Below are positions 33,194 through 43,383 of a DNA stretch of 64,000 nucleotides, one piece after another; the first letter of the stretch is position 1; every line of letters starts with the position of its first letter. The notes beneath the pieces are model-generated. The model was not told the DNA's origin. It did no database searches and worked only from the letters and a program-made list of their open reading frames with translations. Made by a program: the position numbers and the translations under genes. The DNA is from Breoghania sp. (GTDB lineage Bacteria; Pseudomonadota; Alphaproteobacteria; Rhizobiales; Stappiaceae), in assembly GCF_030066895.1 (NCBI RefSeq), contig NZ_JASJAV010000016.1, forward strand, positions 87,009-151,008, read 5' to 3'.

Positions 33194-33958
33194 GGGCGCT
33201 CCATATCGCAGCTACGGGCATGAAGGCCCAGGAACTCAACGTCGAAGTCGTTTCGAACAACCTCGCGAACACGCGCACCACCGGCTACAAGCGCCAGCGT
33301 GCGGAGTTCCAGGATCTGCTCTACCAGAACCTGCGTCGGGTCGGGACGAACACCTCCAATGCAGGCACCCTGGTGCCGACCGGCGTCCAGCTCGGTTCCG
33401 GTGTGCGTACCGCCGCCACCAGCCGCATCATGTCCCAGGGTGCCGTGGAACAGAAGGAAAAAGAAATCGACATCGCCATCAAGGGCGAAGGGTTCTTCCA
33501 GATCGACCTGCCGGACGGCTCCACCGCGTATACCCGCGACGGCTCGTTCGAACGCGATGCTGACGGCCAACTCGTCACCGTCGACGGCTACGCCGTGCAG
33601 CCGGGTATTACCATCCCCGACGATGCGCTCGACATCACCATCAACACCGAGGGCACCGTCAACGACGTCGTCCAGGATTTCGGCCAGATCCAGCTTGCCC
33701 GCTTCACCAACAAGGGCGGTCTGCAGGCAATCGGCGACAACCTGTTTCTGGAAACGGAAGCCAGCGGCGCGCCGATCACCGGCAATCCCGGCCGACGACA
33801 GCAACGGCACCCTGCTTCAGAACTACCTGGAAGCGGCCAACGTGGAAGCCATGACCGAAATCACCGACCTGATCTCCGCCCAGCGCGCCTACGAGATGAA
33901 CTCCAAGATGATCCAGGCCACCGCCGAAATGATGCAGACCAATACTCAGCTGCGTTAA
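33190..33958 (+). pseudogene. flgG: FlgG distal rod protein, frameshifted near the 3' end
   Basis: Typical FlgG from ATG 33190 ([35 protein letters not shown] is the diagnostic start; shown here only in part: [16 protein letters not shown]). At about 33785, after ITGNP, one base shifts the frame; the C-terminus (EITDLISAQRAYEMNSKMIQ) follows in the next frame and ends with TQLR. A short in-frame stretch near residue 160 also seems missing. A translated product would lack the coiled-coil C-terminus needed for rod polymerisation. Confidence 0.92.
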
Positions 33959-33976
33959 CGAACGGGAGCCGGATCC

Positions 33977-34936
33977 ATGATGCGCACTCTCATCCTCACC
34001 GCCCTCGTCGCGGCCCTGCCGCTGGCCGGCATGCATGCCGGCGAACGACCCACCTTGCGCGGTAACGTTACCGCGACCCACGACGTCGTCACCATCGGGG
34101 ACTTCTTCGACCACGCCGGTTCCCATGCCGAGCGGGTCCTGTTCCGGACCCCCGACCTCGGGCGCACCGGCACCGTTCCCGCCATCGACGTCCTGAACCG
34201 CGCCCGCGCCGCCGGTCTCGTCCATGCCGATATTGCCGGGCTGCGCCAGGTCATCGTGCATCGCGCGACCCTGACCGTCGGGCCCGACAAGCTGAAAGAG
34301 ATGATCCGCGCGCCTCTGCTTGAGCGCGCGGGCGTCGACGAGCCGCAGGATCTGAAGATCAGCTATGACGGCCAACTGCCGACCGTGACAGCCGATCCTT
34401 CGGCCCGCGAACCCGTCAAGCTCGCCCGCCTCGCCTATTCTGCGCCGATCGGCCGGTTCGACGCTCTCTTCACCATGCCGATCCAGGGCCTGGACCTCGT
34501 CTTCTCCGTCTCCGGCACGGCCGTGCGTACGGTTGAGATCATGACGCTGGCCCACCGCGTCGCCCGCGGTGCCACGGCCACCGCCCACGATCTGCAGATC
34601 TTCCGCGTGCCCCGCACCAGCCTGCGCGACGACACGGTCACCGATCCCGACAGGATCGTCGGCATGGCGCTGCGCCGCTCGCGGACGTCCTGCAGCTTTC
34701 TGATGGCCGATGACTTCGAAGAACCGCTGGCGGTCGAGCGGCGGGGCAAGATGATCATCACCTACAAGGTCTCCGGCCTCACCCTGACCGTCCAGGGACA
34801 GGCCATGGCCGATGCCGTGACGAGTGACGTGATTGACGTTCTCAACATTCAATCTCAGCGCACCATCCAGACCGTCGTGACAGGTCCGGGCCGCGTTTCC
34901 GTCCAGCCGCGCACGGGCGCGCTTCGTACGTCTTGA
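33977..34936 (+). CDS. flgA: FlgA, P-ring assembly chaperone
   Basis: Open 319-residue frame; ATG 33977 with GGAG upstream and a signal peptide (LILTALVAALPLAGMHAG). The C-terminal SAF-like domain is present (GRVSVQPRTG end). FlgA is the periplasmic chaperone for FlgI. The usual RTLRAGQPL motif reads RRSRTSCSF, which may be relaxed constraint. Neighbours flgG and flgH are broken. Confidence 0.88.
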   Translation: MMRTLILTALVAALPLAGMHAGERPTLRGNVTATHDVVTIGDFFDHAGSHAERVLFRTPDLGRTGTVPAIDVLNRARAAGLVHADIAGLRQVIVHRATLTVGPDKLKEMIRAPLLERAGVDEPQDLKISYDGQLPTVTADPSAREPVKLARLAYSAPIGRFDALFTMPIQGLDLVFSVSGTAVRTVEIMTLAHRVARGATATAHDLQIFRVPRTSLRDDTVTDPDRIVGMALRRSRTSCSFLMADDFEEPLAVERRGKMIITYKVSGLTLTVQGQAMADAVTSDVIDVLNIQSQRTIQTVVTGPGRVSVQPRTGALRTS

Positions 34937-34948
34937 GGAGCCCCTCCA

Positions 34949-35690
34949 GTGACCTCCTTCCGCATTCTCCTCGCATGCTTCGCGGCCATGATGGTTGCCG
35001 GGTACGGCACCATCGACAAGCTGAAGAACATCGGCAAAGAACCGGAGCTGAGCGCCATCAAGGATCCGATCACCACGCCGGACTACCGGCCGGTGAAGAT
35101 GCCGATGCCGCATCCCGAACCCGTCCACTACGCCGCCAACTCGCTCTGGCAGTCCGGATCGCGCTCCTTCTTCAAGGATCAGCGCGCCCGCCAGGTCGGC
35201 GACCTTCTGACCGTGGTCGTCACCATCACCGACAAGGTGGAAATCGACAACGCCACGACCCGCGAACGCTCCGGCTCGGATTCCGTCGGCGCGGGCGGTG
35301 CGGTCGGCTCGGTCATCGACAAGTACCTGCAGCCGTCGGGCTCGAGCGTCTCCGATCTCGCCTACGTCTCCAGTTCGTCGAACCAGTCCGGCTCCGGCAC
35401 GGTCGACCGCAGCGAAACCCTGGAAACCACGGTCGCCGCCGTGGTCACCCAGGTCCTGCCCAACGGCAACCTCGTCATCGAGGGCCGTCAGGAGGTCCGG
35501 GTGAATTTCGAGGTTCGCGAACTGATCGTGGCGGGCGTGATCCGGCCTGAGGATATCGGGGCGGAGAAACACCATCGACAACTCCAAGATCGCCGAAGCC
35601 CGCATCGCCTACGGCGGACACGACCAGATCACCGATGTCCAGCAGCCGCGCTACGGCGCGCAAGTGCTCAATATCCTGCTGCCCTTCTAG
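34949..35690 (+). pseudogene. flgH: FlgH L-ring lipoprotein: lost lipobox Cys and frameshift
   Basis: GTG 34949 with GAGGAG upstream. The signal peptide ends VAGYGT where the lipobox Cys (AGCGT) is expected, consistent with TGC to TAC. The body is a normal FlgH (ANSLWQSGSRSFFKDQRARQVGD; TQVLPNGNLVIEGRQEVRVNFE), but near 35565 the frame shifts, after which [20 protein letters not shown] and [15 protein letters not shown] appear in another frame. Without lipidation and the C-terminus the L ring could not form. Confidence 0.92.
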
Positions 35691-35795
35691 CGACAGCCCT
35701 TCAGATCAAGAGGTGCCGCCGATCCGTCAGGCAGCACCTTTTCCCAGGCTCCCCAAGCTGTTCCCTCCCGCTCCCCAGGCAGGACAGCTTTACAA

Positions 35796-35831
35796 GGGCG
35801 CGGTGCCATGCTCCCCAAGCGCACCGCGCCC
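35796..35831 (+). terminator. Intrinsic terminator after flgH
   Basis: Perfect 11-bp stem GGGCGCGGTGC / GCACCGCGCCC with a 14-base loop, followed by ATTTTCTTTTT. Confidence 0.85.
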
Positions 35832-35962
35832 ATTTTCTTTTTGTATGACGTGTTGCGAAACGGTGAGAGACCAACGGACACCTTTCTCTCTCCGTGTGGG
35901 GAGAAAGCTGCTCAAGGGCTCATTGGCAGCCCCGATCCGGTGTTTTCTCCGGAGCACAAAAA

Positions 35963-35988
35963 GAAAAGGCCGCCCGAAGGCGGCTTTT
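35963..35988 (-). terminator. Terminator of dksA (bidirectional)
   Basis: Stem GCCGCC / GGCGGC with loop CGAA, flanked by AAAA on the left and TTTT on the right, so it can act on both strands. It lies about 70 bp past the dksA stop. Confidence 0.75.
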
Positions 35989-36057
35989 AATTCAGTCTGT
36001 CGATGAAGGTTGTCTATCGATCGGCGGGCTTGTGCAAGCGCCCGTCCTTTGCCCGGA

Positions 36058-36474
36058 TCAATCGTCCCGATAAACGCGTTCACGCCGCTCGTGACGTTCC
36101 TGAGCTTCCAGCGACAGGGTCGCGATCGGCCGGGCGTCGAGGCGCTTCACCGAGATCGGCTCACCCGTTTCCTCACAATAGCCGTAACTACCGTCCTCGA
36201 TCCGCTGCAATGCAGCATCGATCTTGGAGATGAGTTTACGCTGCCGGTCCCGAGCTCGAAGCTCAATCGAACGGTCGGATTCCGACGACGCACGATCGGC
36301 AAGATCTGGGTGGTTTTGACTTTCTTCCTGTAAATGAGTGAGAGTTTCTTTGCTCTCACGCAGAATATCTTCCCTCCAAGCGAGCAGCTTCGAGCGGAAA
36401 TACTCGCGCTGCCTCTCATTCATGAACGGTTCGTCCTCATGAGGACGATAATCAACTTCGACTTCAACCGTCAT
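36058..36474 (-). CDS. dksA: DksA, RNA polymerase-binding regulator
   Basis: Intact 138-residue protein with ATG 36474 and AGGAGTG ribosome site. DksA enters the secondary channel of RNA polymerase and works with ppGpp. Visible: the coiled coil with DLADRASSESDRSIELRARDR (tip acidic residues) and the single-Cys zinc-finger-like segment YGYCEETGEPI common in alphaproteobacteria. It sits inside the flagellar cluster but is fully preserved, unlike the genes on both sides. Confidence 0.94.
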   Translation of the reverse strand: MTVEVEVDYRPHEDEPFMNERQREYFRSKLLAWREDILRESKETLTHLQEESQNHPDLADRASSESDRSIELRARDRQRKLISKIDAALQRIEDGSYGYCEETGEPISVKRLDARPIATLSLEAQERHERRERVYRDD

Positions 36475-36698
36475 GGATCACTCCTAAAAACCTAACGAGG
36501 CCGCGCGGAATATAGCGATCACACCCCCTCCCCGCAACGACGATGTCGGGAAAAATCTAACCCTTTCGTGATATTAGGTAGTTATGGGTATACGAAGAGC
36601 CGCTCAGCATCATCCGACGCCGCGTTTCGTGCACCTTGCCGGGCCCTACCGATTCCCGATTGCCCATTTCAAGCCCCTCGCCCCAGGCGTGCATCGCC

Positions 36699-37122
36699 TC
36701 AATCGAGGAACCGTCCGAGCTTGGCCAACTCCACCCGCGCCCCGAGGTTGATCTCGTCGATCACCGCCTCAAGCTGCGGATCGCCGGAAGGAAAGCGCGA
36801 CTGGACCAGGTTTCAGGATCCGCTCAAGACGGGCTTCGGGAATGACCCCGGCCAAGAGATCCGCCTTCATCTTTTCCAGCGCATAGAGGAGATCGTGGCC
36901 GCGCTTCGTCGCGCCCTTCCTCTTGCCGGTAAGCGGATCCTCGACCTCCTGTAGCGACAAAAGCGCATCGACCCCGTAGACGGCGCCAGCACCACTCGAA
37001 ACGCTCGCCTGCTCCGTTTCCTCCGCAGAGGCAGGTGTGAACGTGGAACCGGATTTAGCCGGTTCCTTCGCGCTCGATCGTTTCTGAACCTTTGAGCCAG
37101 ACGTCGGTCCGCCAATCCGCAT
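36699..37122 (-). pseudogene. fliX: FliX flagellar assembly regulator, one frameshift
   Basis: ATG 37122 starts MRIGGPTSGSKVQ, and the conserved middle VDALLSLQEVEDPLTGKRKGATKRGHDLL follows in the same frame to about 36810. The C-terminus (QLEAVIDEINLGARVELAKLG) is in the next frame. Length (about 141 codons) fits FliX. In Caulobacter FliX controls FlbD, the activator of sigma-54 flagellar promoters. It is divergent from flgI, as in Caulobacter. Confidence 0.85.
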
Positions 37123-37203
37123 AACGTTTGCCCCGTCTTGGTCTTGCCCATCGGCAGCCTGATCTCTCAACAAGTCGCCCGGAAGCGACTCGGAGGGCAG
37201 AAA

Positions 37204-37218
37204 TTACCGAAAACTTAA
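37204..37218 (-). promoter_or_regulatory. CtrA-like box between fliX and flgI
   Basis: TTAC-CGAAAAC-TTAA is one mismatch from TTAA-N7-TTAA and lies 82 bp upstream of fliX. CtrA control of fliX is known in Caulobacter; here it is inferred. Confidence 0.45.
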
Positions 37219-37348
37219 GGTGTTTCGGAGCACTAGGCAGATTTTGCCCGGTTTCCACCGTGTTTCGAATCTTATCAGTGGAAACATATCACTCCAAATC
37301 GCTTTCAATTTCAATCTGTTAAAGACGGGACGCACATGAATGCGCGGT

Positions 37349-37364
37349 TGGCACGTTCCTCGCT
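37349..37364 (+). promoter_or_regulatory. Sigma-54 promoter before flgI
   Basis: TGGCACGTTCCTCGCT fits the -24/-12 consensus with one mismatch and exact GG-N10-GC spacing, 45 bp upstream of the flgI ATG. Confidence 0.65.
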
Positions 37365-37408
37365 ACAGGAAGCGGGTACACGAAACACCTTTACGGATTG
37401 CCTTCACA

Positions 37409-38520
37409 ATGTCCCTGGTTTCCAGTCTTCGCCTCTTCGTCCTGATGACCGCGACGCTCGCCGCCACCGCGGCCTGGCCCGCCTCGCGCATCAAGGACAT
37501 TGACGACTTCGAAGGCATCCGCGAGAACCAGCTCATCGGTTACGGCCTCGTCGTCGACCTCCAGGGAACCGGCGACACGCTGAACAACTCGCCTTTCACC
37601 AAGCAGAGCCTGCAGGCCATGCTGGAGCGTCTCGACGTCAACATCCGCGGCACCGATCTCAAGACCCAGAACGTCGCCGCCGTGATGGTCACCGCCAACC
37701 TGCCCGCCTTCACCACCCAGGGCACCCGCATCGACGTGACGGTGAGCGCCATGGGCGATGCCGACAGCCTGCAGGGCGGAACGCTGCTGGTCACCCCGCT
37801 GATCGGCGCCGACGGCGAGGTCTACGCCATCGCGCAAGGGCCGCTGGCCATCGGCGGTTTCTCCGCACAAGGCGCAGCCGCTTCGATCACGCAAGGCGTG
37901 CCGACCTTGGGTCGCATTTCCAACGGCGCGGTGGTTGAACGCGAACTGAAGTTCCGCCTGGCTTCCATGACCTCCCTGCGCCTGCAGCTTCGCAATCCGG
38001 ATCTGACCACCGCGCGCCGAATCGCGCTGGCCGTCAACAAACTGATCGGCCTGCCGACGGCCGAGCCCACCGACCCGGCCACCGTGCGCCTGACCCTGCC
38101 GCGCGACTTCGACGGCAACATCGTCGACCTCATGACCGACATCGAGCAATTGCGCATCGAACTGGATCTGCCGGCCAAGATCGTCATCGACGAGAAGTCC
38201 GGCATCATCGTCATGGGGCAGAACGTGAAGGTCTCCACCGTCGCGGTTGCCCAGGGCAACCTCACGGTGACGATCGCGGAAAGCCCGATCGTTTCCCAGC
38301 CGCAGCCCTTCGGCGAAGACCAGCCACCGTCGTACCGCGCACCGACGTGACCGTCAGCGACGGCTCCGACAAGAAGGTCGCCTTGGTCCGCGAGAGCGTC
38401 ACGCTTCAGGAACTCGTGGACGGACTGAATGCGCTGGGGATCGGCCCGCGCGACCTGATCTCCATACTTCAGGCGATCAAGGCGGCCGGCGCCCTCCAGG
38501 CGGAAATCGAGGTGATCTGA
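37409..38520 (+). pseudogene. flgI: FlgI P-ring protein, frameshifted near the 3' end
   Basis: ATG 37409 begins a signal peptide (LFVLMTATLAATAAWPASR) and the frame is a normal FlgI (RENQLIGYGLVVDLQGTGDTLNNSPF; SIVDLMTD-like middle; EKSGIIVMGQNVKVSTVAV) until about 38330. One base is lost; PRTDVTVSDGSDKKVALV and LVDGLNALGIGPRDLISILQAIKAAGALQAE follow in the next frame to TGA 38520. About 370 codons in all. The product would miss the C-terminal domain. Confidence 0.93.
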
Positions 38521-38846
38521 TGAGCGACAGCGCCGCATCCCTCCTCCCCCAATCGACGCTCAGCAACCTGAACGCCTCCAGGGCCAGCGCGCTGAGCAAC
38601 AAGAACACCTCCAAGACCCGAGAGGCCTCCGAGGAGTTCGAAGCCGTGTTCCTGCACCAGATGAGCGACGCCATGTTCGAAACCATCGAGGGCGGCGGAA
38701 CTTTCGGCGATTCAAACGCTTCTGAAACCTGGCGGGGCATGCTCTCCGAGCAATACGCCTCAGCCATAGTCGACGCGGGCGGCATCGGCATTGCCGACAC
38801 CGTCCAGCGCGAACTCATTGCCATGCAGGAAGGTTCATCGCTATGA
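38520..38846 (+). CDS. flgJ: FlgJ N-terminal-type rod-binding protein (CheL)
   Basis: Intact 108-residue frame whose ATG overlaps the flgI stop. It carries the rod-binding domain (EASEEFEAVFLHQMSDAMFETI; WRGMLSEQYASAIVDAGGIGIAD) without the muramidase domain of enteric FlgJ, as is usual in alphaproteobacteria, where it is often called CheL. Its stop overlaps the next gene's ATG. Confidence 0.85.
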   Translation: MSDSAASLLPQSTLSNLNASRASALSNKNTSKTREASEEFEAVFLHQMSDAMFETIEGGGTFGDSNASETWRGMLSEQYASAIVDAGGIGIADTVQRELIAMQEGSSL

Positions 38847-39356
38847 CCGCGACATTGAACCGGGGAACCGGTGGCCAGGGTTCCGGCTTCGGAACGAGAC
38901 AAGACAACGACCGCCACCCGATCGCCACGCGCGGAAGCGGAACACGAATGCGCCGAACTGCGGCGCACCATGGATAGCCTGCTGGCCGTCATCGAGCAGG
39001 AAACGGCGCTGCTGCGCGCCGGCAAGCTGCGCGAGGCGGGCGAAATGCAGCCGCGCAAGGCCGAGCTGATGCAGCACTACATCCAGTGCCTGAACCGCAC
39101 CCGCGACAATTCCGTGGCGCTCGGCAATCTCGCCCCCGTCGCGGTGGCGGACCTGCGCTGCGATCATGCCGAATTCCAGGCGGTACTGAAGATCAATCTC
39201 ACGATCCTGTCCACGGCGCGCGAAGTTGCCGAGAAGCTCGTGCGCTCCGTCGCAGAGAGCGTCAGCGTTGCCGAGACGCCCAAGACCTACGATCGCGGAG
39301 GCGTGCGCCCGCCGGCCAACTCCACGCGCGGGATCGCGGTCAACCGCAATCTGTGA
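38843..39356 (+). pseudogene. FlgN-like export chaperone, start region frameshifted
   Basis: The coding body (RTMDSLLAVIEQETALLRAGKLREAGEMQPRKAELMQHY) fits the FlgN family, chaperones for the hook-associated proteins FlgK and FlgL. The coupled start ATG 38843, overlapping the cheL stop, is in another frame (MTATLNRGTGG), so an indel between 38860 and 38940 is likely. A GTG at 38871 opens the body frame and could still permit translation, so the gene may be functional with a shifted start. Confidence 0.6.
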
Positions 39357-39777
39357 CCTTTCAACGCGGTCACGTGTCGTAGAGACGGGACGGCGCCTGT
39401 CGTAGCGCCGTTCCACTATTGTGCAATGGAACGAGGAAGGCCTCGAAGCCCCCTTTTCCCCTGCAGCGCAGCCCGATACCGGCATTTTTGCAAAAAACAA
39501 AGATTCCAAAGCCTTGTCGCGAAGCACATTTTACCGCTTGACCGACAACCTGCCTTCACCCTGCCCCCTCGGCTTTTGGGAAGCCTCTGATTTATAAGCG
39601 TTATTATTGTCATTTTTCTCAATGACGGTCTTTCGAATTGAATTGGTCGAATTTCGGAGGCTGGACCTCTTAAATTTTGCTAAATGTTTACCTCTTTCCA
39701 ATCCAATCAGAAACACGCTATATACTTGGCCACAGTAATATTGGGCATCATGAGTATTGAGCCCTAAGGAGGTTGCC
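39357..39777. other. Intergenic region before the flaG-like gene
   Basis: About 420 bp without a gene. A weak hairpin (ACGGCGC / GCGCCGT, 39390-39411) may end the flgN transcript. The right part is AT-rich and ends in a good ribosome site (AAGGAGG). Confidence 0.5.
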
Positions 39778-40426
39778 ATGGACACGGGATTGGCAAAGCC
39801 CGTTTCGGCATTCACTCAACCCGTCACATCGCAAGCACAGTATGCATTGCGAACGGAAGCAATAGCGGAAACGGAGTTGCCGACGGGAAGCGTCGTGACG
39901 CAGGTCGCTGACAGCGATGAGAGCGCGCGCTCACGCCAGGAGGAGGAACGCCGGGCTGCCCCGCCGCTCAAGCGCGAGAACTTCTTCGATCAGGAAACGG
40001 ACTCGCTGATCTTCCAGGCGACCGGTCCCGAGATCGGGGAAGTCGTGCGCCAGACTTCCGGAAGAAGCGCTCCTGCGCCTCCATCAGGCCCTGGCCGAAC
40101 AGATTGCCGCCAGCTCCTCGACGACCGGCCTCGAGATGGAAAGCGCCAGCCAGTCGAGCGTGGACCGCACCTTAGTGATGCCCGGCGGCGCGGAGATCCG
40201 CCCCCCAGGCTCGTTATTGCCTATTTTTTCAAAAACCTCCCGCATCCCTCCCCCTTCAATCCTCCCCCTTCAATCCTCCGCCATCTTCCGAAAGCCGCGC
40301 CACGCACCAACGTCGCCTCGCGATACGAAGCGGGCGTTCCAGGATGCGTTCTGCCCGGAAATGCAGGCGGAGGCGCGCAGCGACCTGACTGCGGGCGAGA
40401 CATATTGCATCCCTAACGCCGAATGA
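39778..40426 (+). pseudogene. FlaG-like flagellar protein, frameshifted and run on
   Basis: ATG 39778 (AAGGAGG, 5-base spacer) opens MDTGLAKPVSAFTQPVTSQAQY and FFDQETDSLIFQATGPEIGEVVRQ, a FlaG-like domain. An extra base at about 40053 shifts the frame; PEEALLRLHQALAEQIAASSS and SVDRTL follow in the next frame. The native stop also seems lost: the frame runs on into low-complexity sequence to 40426. A real end near 40175 is likely. Confidence 0.65.
40247..40274. repeat. 14-bp tandem repeat
   Basis: CCTCCCCCTTCAAT twice in a row, with a partial third copy. It lies in the non-coding run-on after the flaG-like gene. Confidence 0.9.
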
Positions 40427-40510
40427 GATCGACCGGCTGCAAAAGACAAAGTGCGCGCCGGAGACCGGCACGCGCTTTGGAAAATCAGATCAGATCAAGG
40501 CAGCAAGAGG

Positions 40511-40886
40511 TCAGGCGCGCCCGCGCAGCCCTTCCGCGATATTGCGGTTGATGGAAATCAGCGAGCGAGGCCAGGCGTTGCCGATCGGGCTGATACATCA
40601 CGTCCAGCATCCGGTTCATGATGAACACGCCGAGATTGGTGATGTTGACCTTGATCGGATCGGGCAACTGATTGTCGGCTTCACTGATTGCCGCAAGCAG
40701 AAAGGTCCACAGCCGTCGGTTGTAGGTCAGCTGTTCGTTCAGATCGGCGCGGGACACGTCATCCCAGTTGTCCATGACGTTTTGCAGCTTACCTGCCGCC
40801 TTCATCAACAACGTCGCTTCCAGATCGCGAGGGTTCACCCCCGTCTGGCTCATTTTCTGATAGGCCGTCGTTGCCTGATTGTACAT
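40511..40886 (-). pseudogene. flaF: FlaF flagellin regulator, frameshifted at the 3' end
   Basis: ATG 40886 starts MYNQATTAYQKMSQTGVNPRDLEATLLMKAA; the frame is normal to VMYQPDRQRLASL near 40565. One base shift hides the C-terminus ISINRNIAEGLRGRA, which ends at TGA 40511. FlaF works with FlbT in flagellin production and assembly. It lies just downstream of flbT. Confidence 0.85.
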
Positions 40887-41262
40887 GCCCGATCAGCTCC
40901 TGCTCGTAGTCGATAATCGCTCTCGCTTCTTTGAGAGCGTGGTACAAAGATCCGATTAAGATATTATTATTAATTCGGTCGATGACCTGAAACATACTAG
41001 GCTCTGTATCAAGTACATATTTTACAAGGTCAAAATATATATCCTGATGCGCCCCGGAACCCTGGTCGAGATACATGAGCTGGATGACCAGATATATACG
41101 CTTGGCCGGGGTGTCCGCAGTTTCCTTTGTAAGTATATCTTTTTCGCGCAGAATGGGTGCTTTTCCGGAAATAAACAGCCTGGTCCGGTGGCCCCCATTC
41201 GTTATAACGCTGGGGCCCAGTATGAACTTTTCGCCGGGTTTTAGCTCGATTTTCAACACCAT
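40789..41262 (-). CDS. flbT: FlbT, flagellin mRNA regulator
   Basis: Open frame from ATG 41262 with a normal FlbT (LKIELKPGEKFILGPSVITNGGHRTRLF; ADTPAKRIYLVIQLMYL). FlbT binds the 5' leader of flagellin mRNA in Caulobacter. The frame extends 98 bp into flaF, giving about 157 residues; the native stop near 40895 may have been lost by an indel. No strong ribosome site. Confidence 0.75.
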   Translation of the reverse strand: MVLKIELKPGEKFILGPSVITNGGHRTRLFISGKAPILREKDILTKETADTPAKRIYLVIQLMYLDQGSGAHQDIYFDLVKYVLDTEPSMFQVIDRINNNILIGSLYHALKEARAIIDYEQELIGHVQSGNDGLSENEPDGGEPSRSGSDVVDEGGR

Positions 41263-41494
41263 GACGAAGAGTTTCACTGCTTTTGGTTGAAGGATGTTTA
41301 CCAACTGTGCCGAGCAGGGACAGTCATGCGATTTGAATCGCCGCTCTGCACGTTAGCGCGAAAGAGCGCCGCGCGATACGCCTGTAGACCTTCCGTTTCA
41401 ATTGAACCGGTCCGACCGGCCGGACCGGGCGCAACCCATTGCATTCAATCCGCTTTCCGCCCGCTTTGAATGACGGGCGAAAAGCACGTTCCTG

Positions 41495-43065
41495 CTAGAA
41501 CAGGCTGAGCGGCGCCTGGTCGGCCTGCGAGGCCAGCGACAGCGCCGTGGTGGACAGTGCTGACGGTCGTCTTGCAGAGCCAGCATGTTCGCCGCTTCCT
41601 CGTTGCCGTTGGCCAGAACCAGGTTGTCGGCCCCGGTCTCCAGCGTGTTCATCATCATCTTGGTAAATTCGGTGCGGTTCTCCACGATAGGCAGATTGGA
41701 GCCGAAGGTGGAGGCCTGCGAGCGCACCGTGTTGAGCACTTCCTTCACCTTGGCCAGCAACGTGTCGATGTCGTCGTCGAAATCCAGATCGGAAGCTTCC
41801 AGATCGCTCAAACCGAGATAGGCGGCGTTGATGATCTCGCCGTCCTTGGTCTGGATATTGATCGTCGACGTGCCGGTCTCGTTGAAGGTTAGCTTCAGAT
41901 TATCGCCACGCAACAGATTGATACCGTTATAGGAACTGTCGTCGGACAACTTGTCGAACTGGCCGCGCAACTCGTCGAACTGCTCCGCGAGATCCGAACA
42001 CACCCCGTTGCCGTCGATCGACGTTGTGCCGGGGTCGAGCCGTCCGCAACGCCCGCGGAGGTCGTGCCGGTAACGGTCAGATCCCCTGTCGACTAATTCT
42101 CGATGCGCAGCTTGCCGTCATCGTTGGAAACGCAAACCTTGTCTTCAAGCGCGGTCGTGTTGTCGTGTTGTTGATCTCGTTAACAATCGAAGCAACGGTG
42201 CGCTGAGTGATATTGGAAATACTGTCGGCAGCCGCTGCAAGACCGGAGTCCGAGGCGCCCGCCAGCGTTTCGGCCACGTTCATCACGCTCACCGCAGCGA
42301 CGGAACTGTTGGCGACCACATCCGCCGTCAGCACAAGCTCGCCACCGCTCGTGGAGGCCGTGATGCCAAGCCTTTCGGCATCGAAAAGCGAGTTCAGCGC
42401 ACTGGACAACTCCCCGGCGGTCACCGCCTCGACGTCCGCGACGCCGAAGGTGACGACCGTACCGCCATCGAGCGTCAGCGAGAGAGTATCGGCATCGCTC
42501 GCCGTAATGGCGACGGACTGAGCCGTACCGCCGTTCAGGGCGACGTCGAAATCGAGCGTACCGGCGTAAAAGTCGTCGGCCGCGCTGTCGAAGTCGAGCG
42601 CGGAGAAGCCGCTGCCGGTCGAAACGCCCTGCGCTTCCGTCAGATCGATATCGACCGGCGTGGTGCCGATGGCACCGTCGGACAGGGAGAGCAACTCCGT
42701 TCCGGCCGGCGTATCGCCCACATCAAGCGTACAGGCCGCGGTTTCGTAGATCTTGTCCTGGCGCGCCTGACGCAATGTCGACTGCATCGATTCAAGCGCG
42801 TTGGTAATCGCGGTCAGGCCGTTATCCGCCGCCTCCAGCGTCTTCACGCCGTTGGTCATCGGATCATGAGCTGCGAAAGGTCGTTCGCACGCGACTGGAG
42901 AGATGAGGAGGTAAAGAAGTTCGTCGGATTGTCGAGCGCGGAATTAACCTTCTTGCCGGTGGCAAGTCGGTTCTGGGTCGTCGCCATCAGATCCGCAGTG
43001 TTCTGCAGAGAGAGGAGATTCTGCCGCACGCTAGAGGAGAGGGTGATGTCAGACACGGTCGCCAT
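41495..43065 (-). pseudogene. Flagellin 1, multiply broken
   Basis: ATG 43065 opens a flagellin N-terminus (LSSSVRQNLLSLQNTADLMATTQNRLATG). The frame shifts near 42860 (before TNGVKTLEAADNGL), near 42165, and near 42030; TAG at 42093-42095 replaces the Gln found at the same place (ENQST) in the neighbouring flagellin. Another shift near 41560 precedes the C-terminal LSLASQADQAPLSLF. The central part carries a variable domain rich in Thr/Ser/Asp. Confidence 0.93.
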
Positions 43066-43152
43066 CCAATCCTGAAAACGCAGGAGTTCGTTAAGACATG
43101 TTAATTGATGACACAGAAATGGTTAACGGTTTGTAAACACCTGGCTGAAAAA

Positions 43153-43168
43153 CGCAACATTCACCCCG
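43153..43168 (-). promoter_or_regulatory. Possible sigma-54 promoter of flagellin 1
   Basis: On the minus strand CGGGGTGAATGTTGCG has GG-N10-GC spacing and a good TTGC at -12, but a poor -24. It lies about 90 bp upstream of the flagellin start. Confidence 0.35.
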
Positions 43169-43383
43169 TTATACGTAAAAAAAATCTAACCGGGCTCATT
43201 TATTCGTAGAAAAGCAGAATGCGAGCATCTTTTTTATCAACGTAACGGGCGAGACTTCTCCTGTAAGGCAAACACCGGATACCAGGGACAGCAGGAAAGT
43301 CGACAACGAAAAATGGCAGAGCTGAGCCCCGCCGTTCAAGTGCTATCGCGAATTCTCTCGCGAGTATTCCGCGTGGGATCGTC

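Noticed and set aside
33776..35605. 609-codon open frame on the minus strand
   Set aside because: It is antisense to flgA and flgH, whose motifs are clear.
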